Shown here in pieces: positions 35,180 to 42,766 of a DNA stretch of 50,693 bases. Made by a program: the position numbers and the translations under genes. Each line of letters opens with the position of its first letter. Positions within the stretch are counted from its first letter, which is position 1. Source of the DNA: Burkholderiales bacterium (GTDB lineage: Bacteria > Pseudomonadota > Gammaproteobacteria > Burkholderiales > Usitatibacteraceae); the NCBI GenBank assembly GCA_019634955.1, contig JAHCAK010000031.1, positions 1 to 50,693 of the forward strand, in the 5' to 3' direction. Under the pieces are notes generated by a model that was not told the origin of the DNA, did not search any database, and worked only from the letters and a program-made list of their open reading frames with translations.

Positions 35180-36367
35180 ATGGAAGAGATGAACTCCCCG
35201 GCAGGCCGCACCGAGCGCCAACCCGAGGGATATCTCGCCTTCATGCCGAGCACGCTCCCGCCGGCGCTCACAGCGCTTGGCCAGGACGACCTGCTCGCCA
35301 TCACCCACGCCACCGAGATCGTAGGGCGGCTTGCCGGCACGGCCGCCCGCCTCCCGAACCCGGACCTCTTCGTCGCCATGTACGTGCGCAAGGAGGCGAT
35401 CCTCAGCTCGCGCATCGAGGGGATCGAATCGACCCTGGACGAGATCCTCGACTACGAGCGCGACGAGGCCGATCGCGAGGGACCCGCGGACCCCGCGGAC
35501 CGGATCGCACAGGTCGTGAACCATGTCCGCGCAGCCAGGCTTGGCGCCGAGCGGATCGGCCCGGCGGCGCCCATCACGCTTGCGCTCATCCGCGAGTTGC
35601 ACGCGGTGCTCATGCACGGCGCGAGAAACGAGGGTGGAGGCCCGGCCGGCCAATTCCGCGACACGCAGAACTGGATCGGGCCCCGAGGTTCGAGCCCCTT
35701 CGACGCACGCTACGTGCCTCCGCCCGCCGCGCGCATGCAACTCGCGCTGGGGAACCTCGCTCACTACATCAACGAGCAACCCGGCATCCCGGTGCTCATC
35801 CGCTGCGCCATCGCGCATGCGCAGTTCGAGACCATCCACCCGTTCCATGACGGCAACGGGCGGATCGGGCGCCTCCTGATGCCGCTCATCCTCGGGAAGT
35901 ACGGGGCACTCCCGCAGCCGCTTCTCTACCTGAGCCTGTTCCTGCTGGCCCACCGCCAGGAGTACTACGACCGGCTCACCCTCGTACGCAGCCGGGGCGA
36001 CTGGATGGGCTGGCTGCGGTTCTTCTGCGAGGCCGTGCGCCTTACCGGGGAAGATGCGCTGGCGACGATCGCGCGCGTGGAAGCGCTGCAGGCGACCATC
36101 CGCGCGACGGCCCAGGACTTCCCGCCGAGCGCGAGGGCTTTGGCCGAGACGATCTTCGACAACCCGGTGCTCTCCGCAAACTCGGCAATGAAGCTCATCG
36201 GCTCGTCGTTCCCGACGGCGCAGGGCGCGCTGCAGAGGCTCGTCGAGGCGGGGATCCTCGTCGAGACCACGGGGAAGAGACGAAACAAGCGGTACCGGTT
36301 CACGACCTACATCGACATCCTGGGCGCCGCAGGGGAGAACGCGCCGGGGTTCGGGATGCCGGGGTAG
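35180..36367 (+). CDS. Fic-domain protein (AMPylator family)
   Basis: 395 residues. The Fic motif HPFHDGNGR is complete at 220-228, with the following IGRLL. An inhibitory-helix type S-x3-E-G sequence (S76, E80, G81 in SSRIEGIES) lies in the N-terminal Fic_N part, so it is probably an auto-inhibited class II Fic protein. A C-terminal winged helix (about 325-385) completes the common stand-alone architecture. It would AMPylate a protein target when relieved. The ATGs at 35180 and 35189 are both possible; an upstream one at 35096 lies in the AT-rich repeat. Its 3' end overlaps the convergent HD gene by 68 bp. Confidence 0.9.
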   Translation: MEEMNSPAGRTERQPEGYLAFMPSTLPPALTALGQDDLLAITHATEIVGRLAGTAARLPNPDLFVAMYVRKEAILSSRIEGIESTLDEILDYERDEADREGPADPADRIAQVVNHVRAARLGAERIGPAAPITLALIRELHAVLMHGARNEGGGPAGQFRDTQNWIGPRGSSPFDARYVPPPAARMQLALGNLAHYINEQPGIPVLIRCAIAHAQFETIHPFHDGNGRIGRLLMPLILGKYGALPQPLLYLSLFLLAHRQEYYDRLTLVRSRGDWMGWLRFFCEAVRLTGEDALATIARVEALQATIRATAQDFPPSARALAETIFDNPVLSANSAMKLIGSSFPTAQGALQRLVEAGILVETTGKRRNKRYRFTTYIDILGAAGENAPGFGMPG

Positions 36368-36845
36368 CCGCGATGCTCCACCGGTAAGCCCAGGTGATCA
36401 CCTCCGGGCGCCTCGCCGCGGCGGTGCCCAGCCGCTCGGGGTCGGGAACGATGCCCACGCGGCCGAGGTCGAGCCGGTCCGAATCCCAGCACGTCTGCAC
36501 CGTCACGTCGTCGTGGAAGTCGCCGTGCGTGTGGCCGTGGCAGGCCTCGATGAGGAGCGCGAGGCCGGAGCGGTCGAGCGAGAAGTGGGAGCCGTGGAGC
36601 GATTCGACGAGCATCGCGGCGCGGGGGCCGTGCTGCGTGTCCCAGCCGTCGGACTCGCGGCAGGAATCGTGGAAGAAGGCGAAGAGGCGGACGACGTCGA
36701 GCCGCGCGCCCGATTCGGCGGCCAGGCGCTCGCCGATGCGCGCGACGCGGGCCCAGTGGGCGACGCCGTGGATGCCGTGCCAGTCGAGGGCGAAGCGGTG
36801 GCGGAGGTGGGTGAGGAGGGGGTGGAGTTCGACTTGGGTGGACAC
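36300..36845 (-). CDS. HD-domain phosphohydrolase-like protein
   Basis: 181 residues. HD-superfamily residues are H near 20 (GIHGVAHWARV), the HD pair in LFAFFHDSCRES near 52, H in CHGHTHGDF and the last D in CWDSDRLDLGRVG. They would form a metal centre for hydrolysing nucleotides or other phosphoesters. GTG at 36845 begins 1 bp after the upstream gene's stop, so it is the last gene of the restriction-modification operon. The last 22 codons run over the 3' end of fic. The substrate is unknown. Confidence 0.8.
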   Translation of the reverse strand: MSTQVELHPLLTHLRHRFALDWHGIHGVAHWARVARIGERLAAESGARLDVVRLFAFFHDSCRESDGWDTQHGPRAAMLVESLHGSHFSLDRSGLALLIEACHGHTHGDFHDDVTVQTCWDSDRLDLGRVGIVPDPERLGTAAARRPEVITWAYRWSIAATPASRTPARSPLRRPGCRCRS

Positions 36846-36846
36846 A

Positions 36847-37782
36847 CTACCCACCGAGCTTGTCGTACGACTTCCGGATGTACGCCTTCGCCATCTCGAC
36901 GTCATCCATCGATTTCAAGGTGATCTCCAAGTCGCCGGTACCAAAATGGCCGATCGCTGACACATCCCTAAACTTGCCCGGAGGCCCTTTCTCCTTCTTC
37001 GGGTCGAGCTTCAGATACACAAGCACCTTCTGATGCTGGACTTCCATGCAGACGATGTTCTTGGAAATTTTGTAGGCAACGTAGTGCTTCTTGGGCGCCT
37101 CTTCCATGCTCGGATCAAGACCCATTACAAACTCCTGGACCGCAAACGCCATCTCGCGAATGGCGTCAGGCTTGTTATCTACGTGCTCCTCAAAGGAGTA
37201 AGTCGCAATCGGCTTCTCCTGCCCCGGCTTCTTCGGGGACACACCCCCTCCACCCTTTGATGTCCCACCGACCGGCTCTCCAACCGAGACCGAGGCACGC
37301 TGAAGTACCTCCTCCAAATAGAGTGTCTGGTTCTTGAAAAACCGATAGCTCCAGAGCTCGATATCCGCACCCATCACCTGCACTGCGTGAAGGTCGTACT
37401 TCCGGAAATTCGGTGCAATGCAAATCACCCGGATTGCAGACCAATCGATCTTGACGCCAGGCCCAAGTGACTTTCTGGCCGCGACCTCGAAATCACCGCG
37501 GTGATCCTTCAACCATGAGAGGTAGAAAAGGCTCTGTGTAATGAGTTCGGAGGATTCAATCTTCTTGTATTCGATGATTACGGGGTTGTCGTCCTCCGAG
37601 AGCGCGAGCGTGTCGATTCGACCGGCGTGCACGGCGCCGGTCGAGAACTCCGAAGCCACAAATCGGGACGCGAATACTGCCTGAAGGTTCGATTCGATCA
37701 GTGTTTGGAGCACGCGCTCCTTGGGAAAATTCTGCTGCTCGATGACTGACATCTTGTCTGCACTGATCTGGAAGAGTGGCAT
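36847..37782 (-). CDS. NucS-like PD-(D/E)xK domain protein with C-terminal DUF5655
   Basis: 311 residues. The N-terminal domain (PLFQISADKMSVIEQQNF, then FVASEF) has the nuclease set D57, E71 and K73 in RIDTLALSED...VIIEYKK. After a low-complexity linker (GGTSKGGGGVSPKKPG, about 172-190) comes DUF5655 (LDPSMEEAPKKHYVAYKI; RDVSAIGHFGTGDLEITL). Proteins with this layout are often labelled transport proteins, but no membrane segment is present; a nuclease is more likely. It follows the HNH gene by 61 bp in a defence operon. GC content is clearly lower than in the left half of the window. Confidence 0.82.
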   Translation of the reverse strand: MPLFQISADKMSVIEQQNFPKERVLQTLIESNLQAVFASRFVASEFSTGAVHAGRIDTLALSEDDNPVIIEYKKIESSELITQSLFYLSWLKDHRGDFEVAARKSLGPGVKIDWSAIRVICIAPNFRKYDLHAVQVMGADIELWSYRFFKNQTLYLEEVLQRASVSVGEPVGGTSKGGGGVSPKKPGQEKPIATYSFEEHVDNKPDAIREMAFAVQEFVMGLDPSMEEAPKKHYVAYKISKNIVCMEVQHQKVLVYLKLDPKKEKGPPGKFRDVSAIGHFGTGDLEITLKSMDDVEMAKAYIRKSYDKLGG

Positions 37783-37843
37783 CTAGTGCCTCCGATGTAC
37801 TTGCCGTAGATCTATTCGTTGACTGGCAGCGACAGCTCGGCAT

Positions 37844-38755
37844 TCACGCGATGAAGACCGATTCGTTGTGCCACTTCAGAAAATCGCGGGATGGCTGGCT
37901 CGCAGCGTCCGAGGGTAGAACTGCAAGCGTCGCTCCATCAAAGCGATAGTACTCGCGACCATTCTCGAACCGCGAGCGAATGCTCGGGCTGACACGGACT
38001 CGATAGTCCTCCGTGACGGTGAGGTATCCCTCGTCAAAGAGCTTGTGCAGGTCCGCGCGGAGGAGAAGGCCGTTCGAGACCTGGTGGGGACCGTGGTCCG
38101 AATAGGGCTTGATGTGTGCCGCCTCTAGCACGGGCAAGGTTCGCTCCGCGGACACCGCACATCGCCTCTGGTAGGCGTCCGTCACAAGCACCCGGAACGA
38201 CCCTTGGCCAAGCCGGGCGCGAGTAAGAAATGGCATGCCGTAGCGTTCGGCTTCAGCCTCGGTTGCCAACGCCCGCTCCATGTTTCCGAGTCTGGCCGCA
38301 ACATCCAGCCACAAGTTCTGACCATCCTTTTCAGTGGTATCAAAGGTCTTGCCGCGAACGATGTTTGGCGACCAACTCGCCGGCGTCTTGATCCATTCCG
38401 TTTCGTCGAAGAAGAAAGGTTGGCAAAGGAGGTTGCATCCAATCTCCGGGTCGCCGAGCACTTGCCCTCGAAAGTGCTGAATTCTTCGTCGAAGCGTTGC
38501 GTAGTCGGCCACTCCGTTCTTCTCTCCGAAGGCCTCCCATGCAAGCCGGGCCGGGAGAGTGCTGAACCGGACAAAGAAACCGCCACCGACGATGTAGTTG
38601 TCTGGGTAATGGAGCTTGAACAGGAACGGAACGCCGGGCTGGAGGAGGCCCGTTGGGGCGCTGGGTGACGGCTGCCAGAAGTTCACCTCCTCCGGCCGCT
38701 GGCGGCGGAGCTGCGTGAACCAGTCCTTGTCCGTGACGCCGACCCAGTACCGCAT
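37844..38755 (-). CDS. HNH endonuclease with PUA-like N-terminal domain
   Basis: 303 residues. The N-terminal ~130 residues (MRYWVGVTDKDWFTQLRR, then PFLFKLHYPDNYIVGGGFFVRF) look like a PUA/EVE-type domain that could read a modified base. The C-terminal HNH_2 nuclease shows CAVSAERTLPVLEAAHIKP, then SNGLLLRADLHKLFDEG. The start is 4 bp after the hsdM stop, so it is coupled to the R-M operon. By analogy with other domain-HNH fusions it may be a modification-dependent (type IV) nuclease. The PUA-like call rests on pattern only. Confidence 0.82.
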   Translation of the reverse strand: MRYWVGVTDKDWFTQLRRQRPEEVNFWQPSPSAPTGLLQPGVPFLFKLHYPDNYIVGGGFFVRFSTLPARLAWEAFGEKNGVADYATLRRRIQHFRGQVLGDPEIGCNLLCQPFFFDETEWIKTPASWSPNIVRGKTFDTTEKDGQNLWLDVAARLGNMERALATEAEAERYGMPFLTRARLGQGSFRVLVTDAYQRRCAVSAERTLPVLEAAHIKPYSDHGPHQVSNGLLLRADLHKLFDEGYLTVTEDYRVRVSPSIRSRFENGREYYRFDGATLAVLPSDAASQPSRDFLKWHNESVFIA

Positions 38756-38759
38756 CGTC

Positions 38760-40274
38760 CTACTCCGATGACGCGGCGGTGGGGATTTCCGAGGTATCCC
38801 CAGCGAGATCACTTGCGATGAGGCGAAACTGCTCCAGCGCCGCCTCCAGATCCTCCACGATCTCCTGCGCGATGACATCCGGCGGCGGCAGGTTGTCCGA
38901 ATCGGCCAGGGAGTCGTCCCGCAGCCAGAAGATGTCGAGGCTCGCCTTATCCCGGGCCACCAGCTCGTCGTACTCGTAGACGCGCCAGCGGCCCTCGGGG
39001 GCTTCGGCGGACCAGGTGGCCTTGCGGTCGTGGCGGTTCTTCGGGTTGTAGAGCGCCACGAACTCGTCCAGGTCCTCGCGCTTCAGGGGGTTGGTCTTGA
39101 GCGTGAAGTGCTTGTTGGTGCGCAGGTCGTAGATCCAGAGCTTGCGGGTCCACGGCGTCTCGGCGGCGGGCTTCTTGTCGAAGAAGATCACGTTCGCCTT
39201 CACGCCCTGCGCGTAGAAGAGGCCCGTGGGCAGGCGAAGGAGCGTGTGCACGTCGCACTCGTGCAGGAGCTTCCTGCGGATGGTCTCGCCGGCGCCACCT
39301 TCGAACAGCACGTTGTCGGGCACCACCACCGCGGCGCGGCCGTTGGCCTTGAGCAGCGTCTTGATGTGCTGCACGAAGTTGAGCTGCTTGTTGCTGGTGG
39401 TGGCCCAGAAGTCGTCGCGCTCGACGATGTCCTTCTCGGTGGAGGTCTTGCCGTCCTCGCCGACGATCATCGTGCTGCTCTTCTTGCCGAAGGGCGGGTT
39501 GGCGAGCACCACGTCGAAGCGCTCGCCGGGGTCGGCCGCCAGCGCGTCGGACACCCGGACGGGCACGCTCTTTTCCGAGCCGATGCCGTGCAGCATCAGG
39601 TTCATCGCGCACACGCGGGCGGTGGCCTGCACCAGCTCCCAGCCGCGGAAGGCGCCTTCCTTGAGGTGGCGCTTCTCGTCACGGGTGAGGTTGGGGTAGT
39701 GCTGCGTGATGTAGTTGTGCGCAGTGAAGAGAAAGCCGCCGGTGCCGCAGGCCGGGTCGCAGACCGCTTCGCCGGGACGGGGGGCGATGCAGTCCACCAT
39801 CGCCTGGATCAGCGCGCGCGGCGTGAAGTACTGGCCGGCGCCGCTCTTGGTGTCCTGCGCGTTCTTTTCCAGCAGGCCCTCGTAGGCGTCGCCCTTTACA
39901 TCAGCACCCATCGCCGACCAATTCTCGGCGTCGATCAGATCAACGATCACCCGTCGCAGCTTGGCCGGGTCCTGGAACTTGTTCTGTGCCTTGGCGAAGA
40001 TCAGCGCCAGCGTGCCTTTGCCCTTGCCCAACTCGTCCAGCGTGTGGCGGTAGTGGTCGAACAGCGCGTCGCCGTCCTGTGCCAGCAGCGTCGGCCAAGC
40101 GTAGGGCGCCGGGATAGGGCTAGGCTGGTCGTAGGGCGGGCGGCTGCGCTCCTCCGCCATCTTGAGGAACAGCAGGTATGTGAGCTGCTCAACGTAGTCG
40201 CCATAGCTCATCCCATCGTCACGCAGGACGTTGCAGTAATTCCAGAGCTTCTGGATGATATTGCTGGAGTTCAT
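38760..40274 (-). CDS. hsdM: Type I restriction-modification methyltransferase subunit
   Basis: 504 residues, the usual HsdM length. The N-terminal helical HsdM domain (IIQKLWNYCNVLRDDGMSYG) precedes the N6-adenine methyltransferase core. SAM motif I is DPACGTGG at 173-180 and the catalytic NPPFG is at 259-263. With HsdS it methylates adenines at the recognition site, and with HsdR it makes the restriction complex. It is separated from hsdS by three unrelated genes, while the HNH gene follows 4 bp later. Confidence 0.96.
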   Translation of the reverse strand: MNSSNIIQKLWNYCNVLRDDGMSYGDYVEQLTYLLFLKMAEERSRPPYDQPSPIPAPYAWPTLLAQDGDALFDHYRHTLDELGKGKGTLALIFAKAQNKFQDPAKLRRVIVDLIDAENWSAMGADVKGDAYEGLLEKNAQDTKSGAGQYFTPRALIQAMVDCIAPRPGEAVCDPACGTGGFLFTAHNYITQHYPNLTRDEKRHLKEGAFRGWELVQATARVCAMNLMLHGIGSEKSVPVRVSDALAADPGERFDVVLANPPFGKKSSTMIVGEDGKTSTEKDIVERDDFWATTSNKQLNFVQHIKTLLKANGRAAVVVPDNVLFEGGAGETIRRKLLHECDVHTLLRLPTGLFYAQGVKANVIFFDKKPAAETPWTRKLWIYDLRTNKHFTLKTNPLKREDLDEFVALYNPKNRHDRKATWSAEAPEGRWRVYEYDELVARDKASLDIFWLRDDSLADSDNLPPPDVIAQEIVEDLEAALEQFRLIASDLAGDTSEIPTAASSE

Positions 40275-40305
40275 TTGCTGGCGAGGCGAGAAACTTAATT
40301 CAACT

Positions 40306-40839
40306 CTAGCTCACTTGACGCAAAATTCCCTCAATGGCGATTGCAAACTGCTCTTCTGTCGGCGCTTGAAGCGAGATCAACGGCAGGTCAAGAGCAGAGC
40401 AAACTAGTGTTGCATGCTCGCGCTCTGCCACAGCAAGAGCCTCTATTGCGGAAAGCTCTTCGATTCGCCCGCCGCGATTCGCCAGTCGCGTCGCTACGAT
40501 TTCGTGCGGTGCCTCGATCAAGATAGTTGCTACGATCTTCAGCCGAGCAAAGACGTCAACGTCGAGCCTGACCAACCGTCCCTGAGAGTCTCGAAGAACA
40601 AAGTGTCCATCAAGCAGTAGGCGCGGAGACCCATCAACGCGCCGACGCACCGCAGCGATTAGCGCATCTTGATTCCCACTGGCGTCGTTAACGCGGCGAT
40701 CGGACGTCCACGTCGACCGCCCCCTCTCCTCACGGATAAGTTGGCTCGCCGTCACGTGCTGGACCGGAAGTCGTTTGGCAGTTCGCTCGGCCAAGTACGA
40801 CTTTCCCACACCGTGCGCGCCAGCAAGAAAGATCGTCAT
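40306..40839 (-). CDS. Small P-loop ATPase/kinase-like protein in the R-M cassette
   Basis: 177 residues. The Walker A motif GAHGVGKS sits at 7-14. LLLDGHFVL near 75 resembles a Walker B/kinase acidic position, and the remaining fold resembles small nucleoside or adenylate kinases. Family labels are usually AAA ATPase or ATP-binding protein. The ATG overlaps the stop of the ASCH-like gene (ATGA) and hsdM begins 31 bp downstream. It could phosphorylate a small molecule or RNA end, or regulate the PIN protein. All of that is inference. Confidence 0.85.
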   Translation of the reverse strand: MTIFLAGAHGVGKSYLAERTAKRLPVQHVTASQLIREERGRSTWTSDRRVNDASGNQDALIAAVRRRVDGSPRLLLDGHFVLRDSQGRLVRLDVDVFARLKIVATILIEAPHEIVATRLANRGGRIEELSAIEALAVAEREHATLVCSALDLPLISLQAPTEEQFAIAIEGILRQVS

Positions 40840-41312
40840 GCTTTGCCATCGAATCGACGTTGCATGGGCGCTTGAGTGAAACGTCTGAACTCGTCCGGTG
40901 CCAAAAATCGGAATGATTGAGGAGCACGAAATGTACTAGTCACGAGCCTCGGATCAACAGGGGGATCAAAGACCATGACGTTGTCTATGAAAATAGCAAA
41001 ACCTTTCTTCTTGCCACTCATGTACGCGTACAGCTCCCTTCGGCTCACGCCTCCTCCGTACTCCTGCGCAAACCGCCAAAGTGCAGTTGGGGATGCCTTG
41101 ACAACTCTACAAATATGCGCAATGCCAACGACGCGTGACACAGGCGCCGTCGCATAGAGGGTAAGCACTGCGACGGGTTCGGGAGTCCAATTTCGCCTGA
41201 ACTCGACTCGCTTGATACCGGAGGAAATAAATTCCGCGTACTTGGGCAGCAGCGAGAGTAGGACAGCCCTACCGCCCGGCTGCTCGAATAAGTCTGTTGA
41301 ATTGCGTGTCAT
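40836..41312 (-). CDS. ASCH/PUA-like domain protein in the R-M cassette
   Basis: 158 residues from the ATG at 41312; an ATG at 41372 would add 20. The ASCH-type opening AVLLSLLPKYAEFISSGIKRVEFRRNW is followed by VLTLYATAPVSRVVGIAHI, the strand pair of the PUA-like barrel with conserved K-x-E-x-R. ASCH proteins bind RNA or modified nucleosides, and an E. coli ASCH protein hydrolyses N4-acetylcytidine. The gene overlaps the PIN-GNAT gene by 44 bp and the P-loop gene by 4 bp. The three form one coupled unit. Confidence 0.82.
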   Translation of the reverse strand: MTRNSTDLFEQPGGRAVLLSLLPKYAEFISSGIKRVEFRRNWTPEPVAVLTLYATAPVSRVVGIAHICRVVKASPTALWRFAQEYGGGVSRRELYAYMSGKKKGFAIFIDNVMVFDPPVDPRLVTSTFRAPQSFRFLAPDEFRRFTQAPMQRRFDGKA

Positions 41313-42747
41313 CGATTCGTCGGAGCGATTGGATGGGGCCAGCAGCGATGTTCTGTCTAAGAAGTTCGTCATAGGGTACTGGATTGGGAAAGTGCTCTAT
41401 GCACCGAAACAAGAAAACTTTTGTTTGACGTGCCGCCATGGCAACAATTTCTTGCTGTGTGTAGACCGTTCGACGACTTACCAGGCTGGCAATGAGTGTC
41501 GCATCGTCGAGAACTTCAAATCGATCCACGACGCCCAGCGTGGTTACTGATCGTTCATCCTCGGTGCGGTAGAAGAGGAGCACGTCACCGGGCCGAACGG
41601 AACGGGTCGGGGTATGACACAAATACGCCAGCTTTATGGCATTTCCTGCGAAATTGTTCGGCCGGAACAATGCCATCTGGCGACGCGTCGGCGATTCATA
41701 GTCTGGAAAGAGCACTTCGTGATATTGCGGGCGTATTGGAACCAGGTACTTTTGTACGGTACCGTCCTTCCTATAGTGCGGATAGTAGAGCCGGACATAA
41801 TCAGTTGCAGATAGGTCGACTGCGGGCGACACCGTCGGGTGTGCCTTCACAAACACGGTGTCTCCCCGGTAGCTACCACGAGGGACGAAGCCAAAGTCAT
41901 CAAGTAGTTCAATTAAGTACGGATGCCGCTCCTGATTTGCGTGAACAAAGATATTCACACAGGCATTCTCAGAGGCAAATCGGAAGGCTGCCTTCAGGAA
42001 AAGTTCGCCGACCTTTCGACCGCGAACCAGTTCGCCGACTTTAAATGTGCAAAGCTTCAGCGAGCGACCAGTCAGCATTTCCCCGTTGTCGCTTATTGCT
42101 TCGTCTTCTTGAATTGCATAGATGCAAATTGCGGAGGGCTCGGGTGCATCATCTCGGTAAATCCAAGCTTGTCGACCCTCTCTGGCCTTCGCCCTGAACC
42201 AATCGTTGAATTCGTCGTAGCCTTCCCGCAGGCTGTCAAAAAAGTCTGAATCGAGGTACGGGGTCAGTACATGCAACGGCACATCTTCAATACTGGGAAG
42301 CCGAATCTCGGCCGGTTCATGAAGGCGACGAAGCCAGTCTTCGGCCGTTTGAATGGTGTAGACACGTGACGCGAGACCGCGGCCGCGAGCCTTGGCATGA
42401 AGACCACGGTCCTCTGTGACTAATGCGTGTGCCGCGTCACATTGAAGTGCGTACAGAATCTCATTGTCGGATGCGTCGTTTACTGATGTATCCGGTCCGT
42501 TCCAAGGACAAGCGCCAGGTCGCTGAAGTTCGGTGTATTGCGCCAGCCTGACCAGCGTTCGATCCCGCCTTTCAGTGTTTTCGTCACGCCGAATGTCATC
42601 TACGGAGGCCGGGTGGTAGAGCAACTGGTGGCCGCCTATTCCCGCAAGCCGCACAAAATTCGCGAGGTTTGGCTGCAATACGATCATCGAATCCTGCAAC
42701 GGGATCAGGATGTTCGTGTCAAGCAGCAGTCGTAGACGGAGTGGCAT
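41269..42747 (-). CDS. PIN-GNAT-PUA/EVE-like three-domain protein in the R-M cassette
   Basis: 492 residues. Residues 1-130 form a PIN nuclease with D10 (LLLDTNILI), D94/E96 (NDASDNEIL) and D113 (VTEDRGL). Residues about 150-300 look like a GNAT acetyltransferase, with the acetyl-CoA loop RGRKVGELFL near 242-251 and a C-terminal DFGFVPRG. Residues about 325-490 look like a PUA/EVE-type domain (YLVPIRPQYHEVLFP; VRPGDVLLFYR). It begins 20 bp after hsdS. An RNase, an acetyltransferase and a base-binding domain in one chain suggest an RNA-directed effector kept within the R-M operon. GC is low here. Confidence 0.82.
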   Translation of the reverse strand: MPLRLRLLLDTNILIPLQDSMIVLQPNLANFVRLAGIGGHQLLYHPASVDDIRRDENTERRDRTLVRLAQYTELQRPGACPWNGPDTSVNDASDNEILYALQCDAAHALVTEDRGLHAKARGRGLASRVYTIQTAEDWLRRLHEPAEIRLPSIEDVPLHVLTPYLDSDFFDSLREGYDEFNDWFRAKAREGRQAWIYRDDAPEPSAICIYAIQEDEAISDNGEMLTGRSLKLCTFKVGELVRGRKVGELFLKAAFRFASENACVNIFVHANQERHPYLIELLDDFGFVPRGSYRGDTVFVKAHPTVSPAVDLSATDYVRLYYPHYRKDGTVQKYLVPIRPQYHEVLFPDYESPTRRQMALFRPNNFAGNAIKLAYLCHTPTRSVRPGDVLLFYRTEDERSVTTLGVVDRFEVLDDATLIASLVSRRTVYTQQEIVAMAARQTKVFLFRCIEHFPNPVPYDELLRQNIAAGPIQSLRRIDDTQFNRLIRAAGR

Positions 42748-42766
42748 TGCGCGTTCTGTCAGCGGG

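Noticed and set aside
36847-37782. Membrane transport protein
   Set aside because: That label circulates for DUF5655 proteins, but no membrane segment is present and a D-ExK nuclease motif is.
40306-40839. PrrC or RloC anticodon nuclease in the R-M operon
   Set aside because: The protein is only 177 residues with a kinase-like P-loop; it lacks the ABC-type ATPase and the nuclease triad of PrrC. The PrrC comparison holds only for genomic position.
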